Notes under the pieces: generated by a model | Seen by the model: the letters and a program-made list of their open reading frames with translations, nothing else | Told to the model about the DNA's origin: nothing | Database searches by the model: none | In this document: in pieces, positions 1 to 10,153 of the stretch | Layout of the letters: each line of letters opens with the position of its first letter | Numbering within the stretch: the stretch's first letter is position 1 | From: Liquorilactobacillus mali KCTC 3596 = DSM 20444 | Lineage (GTDB): Bacteria > Bacillota > Bacilli > Lactobacillales > Lactobacillaceae | Assembly: GCF_000260415.1 (NCBI RefSeq) | Contig: NZ_BACP01000008.1 | Span: 1-41,103, forward strand | Reading direction: 5' to 3' | DNA: 41,103 nucleotides | Position numbers and translations under genes: made by a program

Positions 1-12
1 TTTTTTGGCTGT

Positions 13-30
13 GCATGTTTATAAACATGC
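13..30. repeat. 18-bp perfect palindrome
   Basis: GCATGTTTATAAACATGC reads the same on both strands. No T-tract directly follows it on either strand, so it looks more like a protein-binding site than a terminator. The gene it would control may lie outside the window. The rest of 31-274 is very AT-rich and I see no other clear element in it. Confidence 0.4.
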
Positions 31-274
31 TTTGGAGTTTAAGTTTATTGTTAGATTTTAATCTAGTAATCAAATTTATTAATATGTCATAAAGCAAATA
101 TATTTTTTTCAATTCAGATATAAAATATTGAATACAGAATTGTACTATATTTATTTCATATTTATTTTACTATTTTTCTCACGAAATTTTTAGTTGCCAA
201 AAGTTATGAATGTGTTATTTTAATTATTGCTGATATTTTACAAGTAAATATTTTGCAATTATTATCGATGTGGG

Positions 275-952
275 GTGAGTCCGATAAATTCATTCAAATA
301 CAATGTTTCAACGAATTTGAGAAAACAAATAGTGCCAGTTCCTTCTAGTATCGGAGAAGCAAGTGGGATCTCATTTATGGGAAGAAAAGTCAAATCTATA
401 ATTTTCACGACAGATATAGCAATCGTCAGGAATACAAATGCGGATGCAATCTGGGCAGTATATCCATTCACGCCAGATCCTGCGATCATGCAGGCTATAC
501 ATGTCGCCTCCGATAAACCTGTTTTCTCGGGAGTAGGCGGTGGATTAACAAGTGGCAAACGTTCAGCAGACATGAGCCTTTTTGCTGAGAGTTGGGGAAG
601 TCTAGGTGTGATAGTGAATGCTCCCACATCTGTAGATACAATTAAACTGATAAATGATGTCGTTGATATTCCTATTATTATGACCGTGATTTCGGCGGAT
701 ATTGATTTTGCTGAGAAATTTGAAGCTGGGATCGATGTCATTAATGTAAGTGGTGGTCGGAATACTGCTAAAATAGTTAAGGAAATTAGGATGAAGTATC
801 CAGAAGTCCCCTTGATTGCAACAGGTGGTCATTCGGATGAATCTATTTGTTCGGCAATTGCTGCTGGAGCAAATGCAATCATTTATACACCGCCGACAAC
901 AAGCAGTTTGTTTTCTCGAAAAATGAAGGAATATCGTGAGTTTGGATTCTGA
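275..952 (+). CDS. Uncharacterised TIM-barrel protein (IGPS/HisA-like fold)
   Basis: The 225-residue protein alternates strands and helices as in (beta/alpha)8 phosphate-binding barrels. It carries a glycine-rich turn (FSGVGGGLTSG, about residues 84-94), a central INVSGGRNT and a C-terminal IATGGHSDES followed by AGANAIIYTPP. These two late glycine motifs resemble the phosphate-binding loops of ThiE/HisF/PdxS-type barrels. From memory, close relatives in lactobacilli carry only a generic 'hydrolase' name. The first in-frame start is GTG at 275, since an in-frame stop lies at 245. The ribosome site there is weak, and TTG at 317 is an alternative. It stands alone ahead of a LysR gene. I can name the fold but not the substrate. 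Confidence 0.85.
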   Translation: MSPINSFKYNVSTNLRKQIVPVPSSIGEASGISFMGRKVKSIIFTTDIAIVRNTNADAIWAVYPFTPDPAIMQAIHVASDKPVFSGVGGGLTSGKRSADMSLFAESWGSLGVIVNAPTSVDTIKLINDVVDIPIIMTVISADIDFAEKFEAGIDVINVSGGRNTAKIVKEIRMKYPEVPLIATGGHSDESICSAIAAGANAIIYTPPTTSSLFSRKMKEYREFGF

Positions 953-1139
953 TCACTCAAGTATAAATAATCACGATGAAAATAATTCTCCATAAAAATA
1001 TTTAATTTAAATTTGGTTTTTTATTGTAAGTGGTCTTGATTTTGTTATATTATTAACTTGTGAATTAAATATGAAATGTACAGATTAGCAATGTACGGCG
1101 AATAATATTTAATGATTAGTAATGGAGGAGAATCGATGT

Positions 1140-2108
1140 ATGAAGACAAAACAAGAGAATATTTTTTCTTCGAAAACGCTTAGTTACTTCTTGCAATTGG
1201 CCGAAACAATGAGTTATACGCAAGCAGCGCAGATCCTAGGAATTACACAACCAGCATTGACGCAGCAAATAAAGAAGCTGGAGAGAACAGTTGGAGCACC
1301 ATTATTCTATTCTGTTGGTAAAAAGCTGCACTTATCGGATGCGGGGTATACAATGTTAGATGCAACTCATCAAATTTACGAAACATTGAACCGTGCAACA
1401 GATGAGATTCAGCAATCAACTAGTGCTGTTCAAGGAGATATCAGTGTTGGGATTCTAGCTTCGGTAGAAGATCATGTCTTTACTCAATTCGCGATTGAAT
1501 ACTACAAGCAGCATAGTGATGTCAAGATCATTTATCATATGCTGACTCGCAAAGAAATTTGGGAACTTCTCGAAAGCAATAGTATTGATTTGGCTGTAAT
1601 GTATTTACCAGATGACAGTATCAAGAACTGGAAACCATATGAATCTAAGAAAATCATTGAGGAAAACTTGATTTTCTTACATAGTGAAGATGAGTTTTCG
1701 AAGAAACGTCGTATTAAATTACGTGATACCTTGAATCGTGATTGGGTAACTTATCCTCCTAAATATTATTTGAATAGTACATTGCTTGAAACTTACAAGA
1801 ATTCTTTAGTTGATAAGCCACATAGTGTTGCTCATTTTGCCACTCCGGAACAGCTTTTTGATTTTGCGCAGGCAACAGGTGTCAATACTGCTTTACCGAC
1901 ATCATTTGTGATTTCACATCAAAATGAAAATGAGAAGAAACTCAGTGAGGCACATTTTGACCCAGAAATCACTTTTGATTTGTCTTTTGTTTTTCGTAAG
2001 GATAAAGATCAAATTCCACGAATCGCAAGTTTCTTGGCAAGTTTCGATGACTTCCTAAGTGAAAAAAATTATATTTCGCGCTTGACAGAAATAAGCAATC
2101 AAGGTTAA
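1140..2108 (+). CDS. LysR-family transcriptional regulator
   Basis: This is a 322-residue LysR-type regulator. The N-terminal winged HTH is clear (LSYFLQLAETMSYTQAAQIL, then TQPALTQQIKKLE), and a periplasmic-binding-protein-like effector domain fills about residues 95-300. I chose ATG at 1140 because a GGAGGAG ribosome site (1124-1130) lies at the right distance. The upstream in-frame ATG at 1122 would place that site inside the gene. LysR regulators often act on an adjacent gene, so the TIM-barrel gene upstream or ppaC downstream are possible targets. The 5' region has two ATGTAC repeats at about 1075-1096, which could be part of an operator, but this is not demonstrable. The effector is unknown. 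Confidence 0.93.
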   Translation: MKTKQENIFSSKTLSYFLQLAETMSYTQAAQILGITQPALTQQIKKLERTVGAPLFYSVGKKLHLSDAGYTMLDATHQIYETLNRATDEIQQSTSAVQGDISVGILASVEDHVFTQFAIEYYKQHSDVKIIYHMLTRKEIWELLESNSIDLAVMYLPDDSIKNWKPYESKKIIEENLIFLHSEDEFSKKRRIKLRDTLNRDWVTYPPKYYLNSTLLETYKNSLVDKPHSVAHFATPEQLFDFAQATGVNTALPTSFVISHQNENEKKLSEAHFDPEITFDLSFVFRKDKDQIPRIASFLASFDDFLSEKNYISRLTEISNQG

Positions 2109-2151
2109 ATCAAATTAGAGAACTAAATAAGTAAGAATGGAGATTTTTTCG

Positions 2152-3072
2152 ATGAAAGAACTTGTTTTTGGTCACAAAAATCCAGATACAGATGCGATCG
2201 TTGCTGCTAAAGCTTTTGCATATTTGCAAAATCAGCTTGGCGCTGATGCAGAAGCTGTTGCATTGGGTACACCTAATGAGGAAACAAAGTTTGTTCTAGA
2301 ACATTTTGCTGAGAAGGCACCACGCGTGGTGACAGAAGTGAGCAAAGAAGTTGATGCTGTAATGCTTGTAGATCACAACGAGGCTCAACAAAGTGTTGAT
2401 GATATTAAAGATGTTACAGTCACACATGTTGTTGACCATCATCGTATTGCTAATTTTGAAACAGCTGCTCCACTGTATTACTATGCTGAACCTGTTGGTT
2501 GTACAAGTACAATCATTTTGAAGCTGTTCAAGCAAAATAATGTGGAAGTACCTGCTAAACTGGCTGGTTTGATGTTGTCTGCAATTATTTCTGATACTCT
2601 ATTATTCAAGTCACCTACAACTACGCCTGCTGATGAAGAAGCAGTTAAGGAATTAGCTAAGATTGCTGATGTTGACTATGAGACATATGGTCTAGAAATG
2701 CTCAAGGCAGGAACGAACCTTGGCAGCAAATCGGAAAAAGAATTAATTGATTCAGATGCAAAGTCATTCAAGCTTGGTGGCAAGACTGTTAGAATCAATC
2801 AAGTAAACACTGTTGATCTCGCTGAAGTTTTTGCACGTGAGGCTAAGTTGCGTAGTGCAATTGAAGAAGAAAGTGCTGAAAAGGGATATGACCTGTTCCT
2901 GTTGATGGTTACAAACATTCTTGATAGCAATACACGCCTACTAGTTGTCGGCGAACCAAAAGATGTTGTTGAGAAGGCTTTTGATGTTAAATTGACAGAT
3001 GACAAGGTTGATCTTCCAGGCGTTGTTTCACGTAAGAAACAAGTTGTACCTCCACTGGAAAAGGCATTTTAG
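2152..3072 (+). CDS. ppaC: Manganese-dependent inorganic pyrophosphatase (family II)
   Basis: The enzyme hydrolyses cytosolic pyrophosphate to two phosphates (EC 3.6.1.1), pulling biosynthetic reactions forward. The 306-residue protein has the full DHH/DHHA2 layout: an N-terminal HKNPDTDA metal site (H8, D12, D14), a VDHNEAQQ motif, the signature VVDHHRI, and a C-terminal [10 protein letters not shown] segment that binds pyrophosphate. Length and motifs match the family. ATG at 2152 is preferred over 2137 because the GGAG ribosome site (2140-2143) falls between them. It is followed by a terminator-like hairpin and looks monocistronic. Confidence 0.97.
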   Translation: MKELVFGHKNPDTDAIVAAKAFAYLQNQLGADAEAVALGTPNEETKFVLEHFAEKAPRVVTEVSKEVDAVMLVDHNEAQQSVDDIKDVTVTHVVDHHRIANFETAAPLYYYAEPVGCTSTIILKLFKQNNVEVPAKLAGLMLSAIISDTLLFKSPTTTPADEEAVKELAKIADVDYETYGLEMLKAGTNLGSKSEKELIDSDAKSFKLGGKTVRINQVNTVDLAEVFAREAKLRSAIEEESAEKGYDLFLLMVTNILDSNTRLLVVGEPKDVVEKAFDVKLTDDKVDLPGVVSRKKQVVPPLEKAF

Positions 3073-3096
3073 TTAAACATTAAATTTAAATAAAGC

Positions 3097-3138
3097 AAGC
3101 ACAAAGGTAATTGTAAAGATTATTTTTGTGTTTTTTTT
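3097..3138 (+). terminator. Rho-independent terminator after ppaC
   Basis: AAGCACAAA pairs with TTTGTGTTT (one G-U) across a loop of about 16 nt. The T-run extends past the stem to 3138. Confidence 0.65.
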
Positions 3139-3181
3139 ATGTTACTATATAAGAAAATTGATTGTGGAGGGGTCTTATTAG

Positions 3182-4048
3182 ATGGCAGATTCTTCATTTA
3201 TTCATGAGATTATTAAACCAACCAATCCATTATCTGTCTGGATGTATTTGCATGATAAAAAAAACGTGACTTATGTTGCTCCACATTGGCATCAAGCCAT
3301 TGAGTTATCGTATACCGTTTTTGGAACAATAGACGATTTCGTCATAAACCAAACACATTTTAAAACAAATTGCGGTAAAGTATTGGTTATTAATTCGCAA
3401 GAGGTACACAGTGTTTATGCAAGAAACAGCAGAAGTCAAGCAATTTCAATTATTTTTCCTTATCCGTTAGTTAGTAGATTATATCCGCGAATTGAGGATC
3501 AGTTCATTGATATCAATAATACAGAAAAGTTTGACGCAATCAAAAAAGAAGCATATATCAAATTACAAACAAATTTATTCAAATTGTACCAAATAATGAA
3601 AAGCGATGATGATTACAAAAATTTAAAATTGGAAGCAACCAGTATTGAAATTTTACAGTTGCTTATTGAATACTTCACTGAATCAAAGAGTGAGTACAAT
3701 AAAATATACGGAACAAAGGAATTTGTTGTGAACAGAATTCAAATGATCACAAAATTTGTTAATGAAAATTACTATCGAAAAATAAGTCTGGATGATATTG
3801 CTACTGAGGTAAATGTCTCAAAAGAATACTTAACAAAGTTTTTCAAGAAGTATATGGATTTGACAGTAGGACAATATATTACAAATGTTAGAGCCCAAAA
3901 AGCTTATTACGATATTCTTGGAAAGGCTGGGAACTTAACACAGGTTGCGACCAAGAATGGATTTTCCACAACTAGGGCCATGAACAAAGCATTTCTAGGG
4001 ATATATGGTAAAAACGCGAGCATGATTTATAAAGAGGATAATAATTGA
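3182..4048 (+). CDS. AraC-family regulator with N-terminal cupin
   Basis: The 288-residue protein combines a cupin-like sensor (about residues 20-110, with PHWHQAIEL typical of the sugar-sensing pocket) and a C-terminal double-HTH AraC domain (about 185-285: KISLDDIATEVNVSKEYLTK, then an ATKNGFSTTRAMNKAF second helix pair). A strong GGAGGGG ribosome site precedes ATG at 3182. The gene directly precedes the alpha/beta hydrolase and MFS genes on the same strand and probably activates them or the glycoside genes. Proteins of this class usually sense a mono- or disaccharide. The actual ligand cannot be read from the sequence. Confidence 0.93.
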   Translation: MADSSFIHEIIKPTNPLSVWMYLHDKKNVTYVAPHWHQAIELSYTVFGTIDDFVINQTHFKTNCGKVLVINSQEVHSVYARNSRSQAISIIFPYPLVSRLYPRIEDQFIDINNTEKFDAIKKEAYIKLQTNLFKLYQIMKSDDDYKNLKLEATSIEILQLLIEYFTESKSEYNKIYGTKEFVVNRIQMITKFVNENYYRKISLDDIATEVNVSKEYLTKFFKKYMDLTVGQYITNVRAQKAYYDILGKAGNLTQVATKNGFSTTRAMNKAFLGIYGKNASMIYKEDNN

Positions 4049-4098
4049 CAAGTCTTAAGATCATATAGAGCTTTTTTAAAAAAAGTTCGTAGTTTAAA

Positions 4099-4113
4099 AT
4101 GAAAGCGTAAACA
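4099..4113 (+). promoter_or_regulatory. cre site (CcpA operator)
   Basis: ATGAAAGCGTAAACA matches the Gram-positive cre consensus WTGNAANCGNWNNCW at every defined position. It ends a few bases before the AAAGGAGGG ribosome site of the alpha/beta hydrolase gene. That position suits repression by CcpA-HPr(Ser-P) when a preferred sugar is present. Confidence 0.7.
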
Positions 4114-4129
4114 AAAAGGAGGGAACGCT

Positions 4130-5020
4130 ATGCCAAAACAAAGTGTATTAGACGAAATAAGGCAGATCCGGGTAGATTGGAAAAAAGGGGATGATGAGCG
4201 GGATTCTGGATTACCTAGAGAAGTTGCTGGGGTAAAAAGGATAAATGATATTGCTTATGGACCTGATCCAAAGTGGAATTTGTTAGATATCTATATACCA
4301 CAAAATGTTGATGGAAGAATACCAGTTATCATTAGTATTCATGGTGGTGGTTGGTGCTATGGTACAAAAGAAACCTATCAGTTCTATGGACTTGGAATGG
4401 CACAAAGAGGTTTTGCCTTTGTAAATCCTAATTATCGCTTAGCTCCTGATGTCGTTTTCCCAGAAGAATTGGATGATGTAAACCGCTATATTCATTGGAT
4501 TGATGAACATGCAGATGAATATGGACTAGATAGAAATAATGTTTTCTTGGTAGGAGATAGCGCTGGCGGCCAAATGGCTGAACAATACGTTGCAATTATA
4601 AAAAATGAAGATTATCGAAAAAAATTTGGATATAAGTTGACTGATTTAAAATTCAGAGCAGTTGCCTTGAACAGTGCTGCCACTTTTGTATTGAATCCAG
4701 GAGTGATAAGTGGAGCACCAGAAGCGTACTTTACAGACAAAGTAGTTAAAGAAAAGTTGGATATGCTAGATACAGAAAAATACATTTCTTCTTCTTTTTT
4801 ACCAACGTACATTTCGACGGCAAATGAGGATTTTCTCAAGGAGTTATCGATCAAATTTGATAGTTTCTTGACAGACCTTGGGGTAGAACATGTTTTTAAG
4901 GAGTATGGTGATAAGAATAATCCACAGTCACATGTATTTTTGATCAATCAAAAAGATGAAATCGCAAATCAAGCCAATGATGACGAAGCTGATTTTTTCA
5001 AGAAATTTATTGTTGAGTAG
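4130..5020 (+). CDS. Alpha/beta hydrolase, esterase/lipase (HSL-like)
   Basis: This 296-residue cytosolic serine hydrolase has the HGGGW oxyanion-hole motif at residues 71-75 and the nucleophile elbow GDSAGG with Ser144. A likely acid is the Asp in TANEDF, and the catalytic His is about 268 in QSHVF. This arrangement is typical of the HSL/carboxylesterase branch. There is no signal peptide. A very strong AAAGGAGGG site precedes ATG at 4130, just after a cre site. The stop lies 22 bp before the MFS gene, so the two are probably co-transcribed. In a beta-glucoside locus it may remove acyl groups from imported glycosides; that role is inferred from context only. Confidence 0.92.
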   Translation: MPKQSVLDEIRQIRVDWKKGDDERDSGLPREVAGVKRINDIAYGPDPKWNLLDIYIPQNVDGRIPVIISIHGGGWCYGTKETYQFYGLGMAQRGFAFVNPNYRLAPDVVFPEELDDVNRYIHWIDEHADEYGLDRNNVFLVGDSAGGQMAEQYVAIIKNEDYRKKFGYKLTDLKFRAVALNSAATFVLNPGVISGAPEAYFTDKVVKEKLDMLDTEKYISSSFLPTYISTANEDFLKELSIKFDSFLTDLGVEHVFKEYGDKNNPQSHVFLINQKDEIANQANDDEADFFKKFIVE

Positions 5021-5042
5021 CTAATGAATAGGAGGTAACCAC

Positions 5043-6236
5043 ATGGGTAATATCAAAGACAAGTTGAGTTTCAAGGCCTCACTGTTATCTATTTCTTTGT
5101 TCTTAATGATGGCACCACAAATTTCATCAGCTTTACCATTGATGTATCATGCTTTTCCAGGAGTTAGTTCGGCAGGAGTTGATACTTTAGCAACCATTCC
5201 CAACTTTGGGATAGTGATTGGTCTGCTGATTAGCCCTTTTATAGTGCGATTTATGAATGCCAAGCCAACAATCATAACTGGGTTGGTGATTACACTGATT
5301 GCAGGAACATTCCCGATGTATTCAGCAGGGTACACAGCAATTTTAATTTCAAGGTTATTATTAGGTTTCGGAATCGGTCTCTTTAATTCACTGGCAGTTA
5401 GTCTTATTCCAGAATTTTATAAGAATAATGAGGAAGAATTGGCAGCAATGATCGGTTATCAAAATGTAATGGGAAGTGTTGGTGCAGCACTTGCATCATT
5501 CCTACTCAGTTATTTAGTTACTATCAGTTGGCATGCGGCCTTTGCAATTTACTTTTTAGTAGTACCGGCATTGATATTGTTCACTTTATTCGTACCACTT
5601 TCAAAAAATAAGGATAATACGGCTAAGTCAAAGAAAAATGTTGCAGAGAAACAAAGCATAAATGGAAAAGTAATCCTGATTTCAATATTAATGTTTTTGA
5701 TCTTTATGTTTTACATGCCAATATCTTTTGCTTTACCAAGCTTCATTGTTAATGAAAAGATTGGAACATCTAGCACAGCGGCCGTGATTGCAGGGGTGTC
5801 GACATTGGTTGGGATTCCTATTGGTGCGAGTTTTGGTTTCTTCTTTAAAAAACTACATGATAAGGTTTTTCCATTAGGTTTTGCACTTGTTGCACTTGGT
5901 TTTGCATTAGTAGCAATGTCTCAAAGTCTAGTCCTACTAGTTATAGCTGTACTCATATTAGGTTTTGGTTTTGGCATAGGAGTACCATATATGTACAATT
6001 GGTTAGACTGGGCAGCACCACAAAACTCAATCAATTTAGGTACAACAATCGTATTGGTTTTGGTAAATATTGGTTGTTTCATATCTCCAACGGTTATTAG
6101 TGGTATTGAAAGTTTGTTTGGAATGGATTCAGCAAGAGATATCATGATTTTAAGTTCAGGTGCCTTTGTACTGATCTTTATCTTCGCGTTGACTCATTAC
6201 ATTAAGGTTCATAATCAGCAAGTGAAGACCAATTAA
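5043..6236 (+). CDS. MFS transporter
   Basis: The 397-residue protein has about 12 hydrophobic segments in two halves of six. They are separated by a charged cytoplasmic loop (about residues 190-212, rich in K/N/E), the standard major-facilitator layout. The segment SRLLLGFGIGLFNS (about residues 102-115) resembles the conserved TM4 motif of proton-coupled transporters. A clean AGGAGGT ribosome site precedes ATG at 5043. It follows the esterase closely and precedes the ROK kinase, so it may take up the glycoside that those enzymes process, giving unphosphorylated substrate to the kinase. The substrate itself is not evident, and an efflux role is also possible. Confidence 0.93.
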   Translation: MGNIKDKLSFKASLLSISLFLMMAPQISSALPLMYHAFPGVSSAGVDTLATIPNFGIVIGLLISPFIVRFMNAKPTIITGLVITLIAGTFPMYSAGYTAILISRLLLGFGIGLFNSLAVSLIPEFYKNNEEELAAMIGYQNVMGSVGAALASFLLSYLVTISWHAAFAIYFLVVPALILFTLFVPLSKNKDNTAKSKKNVAEKQSINGKVILISILMFLIFMFYMPISFALPSFIVNEKIGTSSTAAVIAGVSTLVGIPIGASFGFFFKKLHDKVFPLGFALVALGFALVAMSQSLVLLVIAVLILGFGFGIGVPYMYNWLDWAAPQNSINLGTTIVLVLVNIGCFISPTVISGIESLFGMDSARDIMILSSGAFVLIFIFALTHYIKVHNQQVKTN

Positions 6237-6328
6237 GTCCTTTTGTTTTTTCGAATTGAGCAGCTATATTGATCTAATTTGTGAAAATCTAAAATGTGAC
6301 TAGGATGAATAGATTAATTCGAAGTTAC

Positions 6329-6368
6329 AAGGAGGTGCGCCAAGTTCGTTGGCTTATTACACTTCCTT
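6329..6368 (+). other. Strong structured element in the MFS-ROK intergenic region
   Basis: AAGGAGGTG (6329-6337) pairs with CACTTCCTT (6360-6368) over nine base pairs with one G-U. Nested inside is a second hairpin, GCCAA (6339-6343) with TTGGC (6349-6353), and a six-nt bulge follows it. No T-tract follows. The 5' arm is itself a perfect Shine-Dalgarno sequence. A 27-codon reading frame starting GTG at 6336 would abut it with no spacing. The element could be an RNA regulatory leader, a processing site or a relic. The remainder of 6237-6503 shows no gene. Confidence 0.4.
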
Positions 6369-6503
6369 ATTTATCTGTAAAACATCTGATTGCTAAACAG
6401 CTCAGGATTCCATTTTAACGGTAGTAGTTTTTCTAAGATTCATTGGATTTAAATTGTGATAAAAAGTAAGAAATAATAATATTTGAGAAAGAGAGGGAAT
6501 TTT

Positions 6504-7412
6504 ATGCGTAACTATCTTAGCATTGATATTGGTGGAACCGCGATAAAATACGGATTACTTGATCATTCTGGGAATATTAGTGAGAAAGATACAGTGGATA
6601 CTCCACAAAATCTGGAAGAGTTCAAACAAACCATTAAAAATATTATTTCCAGATATAAAGGCAGAGTATATGGAATTGCATTTAGTGTTCCTGGTAAAGT
6701 CGATTCAAAGCAGGGAATTGTATATTTTGGAGGCGCATTACCTTTTTTAAATGAGTTTAACTTTGAAAAATTCGTCCGCGAAGAGTTTGGCGCAATACCA
6801 GTTGGTGTGGAGAATGATGGTAAATCTGCAGCACTTGCAGAAATGTGGTTAGGAAATCTCAGAGATGTAGACAATGGGGCGGCAATAATATTAGGTACGG
6901 GTGTTGGTGGAGGAATAATTATTAACGGAGACCTTCTACCAGGTAGCCATTTCCAGGCTGGTGAACTTAGTTTTATGATAGGCAACTTTAATAATGTAGA
7001 TTATAAAGAGTTTGTAGGTACGAGTTTGTCAGCTGTCAAGATGATAGAAAAAATTGCATTGAAAGAAAAATTGGAAAATAAGAAAGACGGGCGAGCAGCA
7101 TTTGCGTTGATAAATAAAGAAAATGCTGAGGCTATTGAGATTTTCAGAGAATACTGTAAAAAAATTGCATTATTGATCATAAACGTTCAAACAGTTGTTG
7201 ATGTGACAGATTTTGTAATTGGCGGTGGAATAAGTGGTCAACCGGTACTCATAAAAACTATTAACGAAGAGTATGACAAAGTACTAAATAAATTGACTTT
7301 ACTAAAGGACACTTTAACTAGACCACGAATAAAAAAAGCAAAGTTTGAAAATAGTGCCAATCTTTATGGCGCACTATATGGATTATTACAGAAGATTGAT
7401 AATAATTCATAG
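6504..7412 (+). CDS. ROK-family sugar kinase, probable beta-glucoside kinase
   Basis: The 302-residue protein starts with the ROK ATP-binding DIGGT (residues 8-12) and has the GTGVGGGIIING phosphate loop and the following GSHFQAGELS segment. The cysteine-rich zinc motif of many ROK glucokinases and repressors is absent, as is also true of BglK-type beta-glucoside kinases. There is no N-terminal HTH, so it is an enzyme and not a repressor. ATG at 6504 is chosen because a GAGAGGG site sits just upstream; the upstream TTG at 6483 is less likely. Next to a GH1 phospho-beta-glucosidase, it most plausibly phosphorylates imported beta-glucosides at C6. Plain glucokinase activity is the alternative. 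Confidence 0.9.
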   Translation: MRNYLSIDIGGTAIKYGLLDHSGNISEKDTVDTPQNLEEFKQTIKNIISRYKGRVYGIAFSVPGKVDSKQGIVYFGGALPFLNEFNFEKFVREEFGAIPVGVENDGKSAALAEMWLGNLRDVDNGAAIILGTGVGGGIIINGDLLPGSHFQAGELSFMIGNFNNVDYKEFVGTSLSAVKMIEKIALKEKLENKKDGRAAFALINKENAEAIEIFREYCKKIALLIINVQTVVDVTDFVIGGGISGQPVLIKTINEEYDKVLNKLTLLKDTLTRPRIKKAKFENSANLYGALYGLLQKIDNNS

Positions 7413-7450
7413 TATTTAACAAAAAATATGGTAAATGATAAGTAAAGTAG

Positions 7451-9004
<1,554 letters not shown>

Positions 9005-9019
9005 AAGATGTAGCGAAAG

Positions 9020-9125
9020 TGAATAGTAGTCATTGCTAGACAAAAAATCTGATTTATGGAACACGTTTATCCGGAATAAATAGAAGAGCTAGGTTGAAAG
9101 TTAACTTTTGACCCAGCCCTTTTTT
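9020..9125 (+). repeat. Dispersed 3'-UTR repeat, copy A (5'-truncated), with terminator
   Basis: The core GGAACACGTTTATCCGGAAT (9058-9077) is identical to copies B and C. The stretch before it corresponds to the second half of their long hairpin, and the first half is missing. The 3' end forms a long imperfect hairpin around AAAGTTAACTTT, followed by CCCTTTTTT, a good rho-independent terminator for the GH1 gene. Confidence 0.75.
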
Positions 9126-9159
9126 ATCGCTTTTTATTATTGGAAACCAGTAAAATCAA

Positions 9160-10014
9160 CTATATGTTGTTAATGATAGTCTGTCTATAATTTGTAGGGG
9201 ACACATTGTATAAGGCATGGAATGCATTATATAAATTTCGATAATCGCTAAAGCCACATTTTTCAGCAATTTCTGACATTGTCATTTTTGAATTTGACAT
9301 TAAATTAATTGACTGATTTACTCTAACTGAGTTCAAAAAAGACTTGAAGGTAATTCCTAGACTATTCCTAATTAGTTTTGAGCAATAAGTATCTGAGTAT
9401 GAAAAATGGAGGGCAACATCATGCAGAGTTATTTTTTCTGAGTAGTGTTGATTGATGAACTGAATAAACAAGTTAATGAATTTCAAATCTTCATTTGAGT
9501 TACTATTTTCGGGCACTTGCTTATAATTGTTAAATAAGAAGTTTATTGTATTTAATAATAAAGAAAAAATTTGGATGTTTTTTGAAATATAATTATCTTT
9601 TGAATTCTCTATTTTTGTGAGTAATTGTAATTTGGATTGCAGTTCTGCAGAGTTTGATGATCGATCTTTTACAGTATTTAGATTAAACAGAAATTTCTCT
9701 GAATATTCGCCAAAGGTTAGCGATTTTAAGAATTTTAGGGGAAGCTGAATACATAAGATCCAATTACGTTCGGTACTTTTAGTCTCATGGACAACATTAG
9801 GATTTATGACAATTACATCATTTTTTGAGAGGATATACTCTTTATTTATGAATTTAACATTAAGAGAACCTTCAAGACAAAAGAGTAACTCAGTACTTTG
9901 GTGCCAATGAAATGGAAAGCTCCTTGTCAGATCAAATGCATGGAAGTCAAATAATTTAAAAGGATAGTCATTTTGTGTAAGGATTAGTTCATGGGTAATT
10001 TGCATTATTATCAC
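9160..10014 (-). CDS. AraC-family regulator
   Basis: The 284-residue regulator has an N-terminal cupin (PFHWHQSTELLFCLEG, about residues 34-49) and a C-terminal AraC double HTH (about 185-280, with KITLHDVALHFSYSDTYCSK and SEIAEKCGFSDYRNLYNAF). The usual start is the ATG at or near 10014; a second Met three codons later is also possible. The GAGAGGTGATAATAATG context supplies the ribosome site. It is divergent from the PTS EIIC gene, sharing a 130-bp promoter region that contains a cre-like site. This is the classic arrangement for a sugar-responsive activator of the adjacent transporter. Similarity to the other AraC protein in this window (3182) is limited to the fold. Confidence 0.93.
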   Translation of the reverse strand: MIIMQITHELILTQNDYPFKLFDFHAFDLTRSFPFHWHQSTELLFCLEGSLNVKFINKEYILSKNDVIVINPNVVHETKSTERNWILCIQLPLKFLKSLTFGEYSEKFLFNLNTVKDRSSNSAELQSKLQLLTKIENSKDNYISKNIQIFSLLLNTINFLFNNYKQVPENSNSNEDLKFINLFIQFINQHYSEKITLHDVALHFSYSDTYCSKLIRNSLGITFKSFLNSVRVNQSINLMSNSKMTMSEIAEKCGFSDYRNLYNAFHALYNVSPTNYRQTIINNI

Positions 10015-10108
10015 CTCTCAGAAATTTGATACAAGTTAAGAATAACAAAATTATTGGAAATGACAAATAATTATATACTTTCCATTAACAAGTTTCATTG
10101 CTGAATTA

Positions 10109-10123
10109 TTGTAAGCGCTATAT
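10109..10123 (+). promoter_or_regulatory. cre-like site upstream of PTS EIIC
   Basis: TTGTAAGCGCTATAT matches WTGNAANCGNWNNCW with one mismatch (the C at position 14). It lies 31 bp ahead of the EIIC start, in the region shared with the divergent AraC gene, which suggests CcpA control. Confidence 0.5.
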
Positions 10124-10153
10124 TATGTAAATGAAAAGAAAGGAATGATAAGA

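Noticed and set aside
262-741. A 159-codon minus-strand frame
   Set aside because: It mirrors the TIM-barrel gene, which has recognisable motifs and a consistent protein. The mirror frame has none.
4045-4072. TTGACA with TATAGA after the first AraC gene as a promoter for the esterase
   Set aside because: The spacing is only about 13 bp, too short for a sigma-A promoter.
6329-6368. T-box riboswitch in the MFS-ROK gap
   Set aside because: The conserved T-box sequence (AGGGTGGNACCGCG-like) and the antiterminator are missing, and the downstream gene is not amino-acid related.
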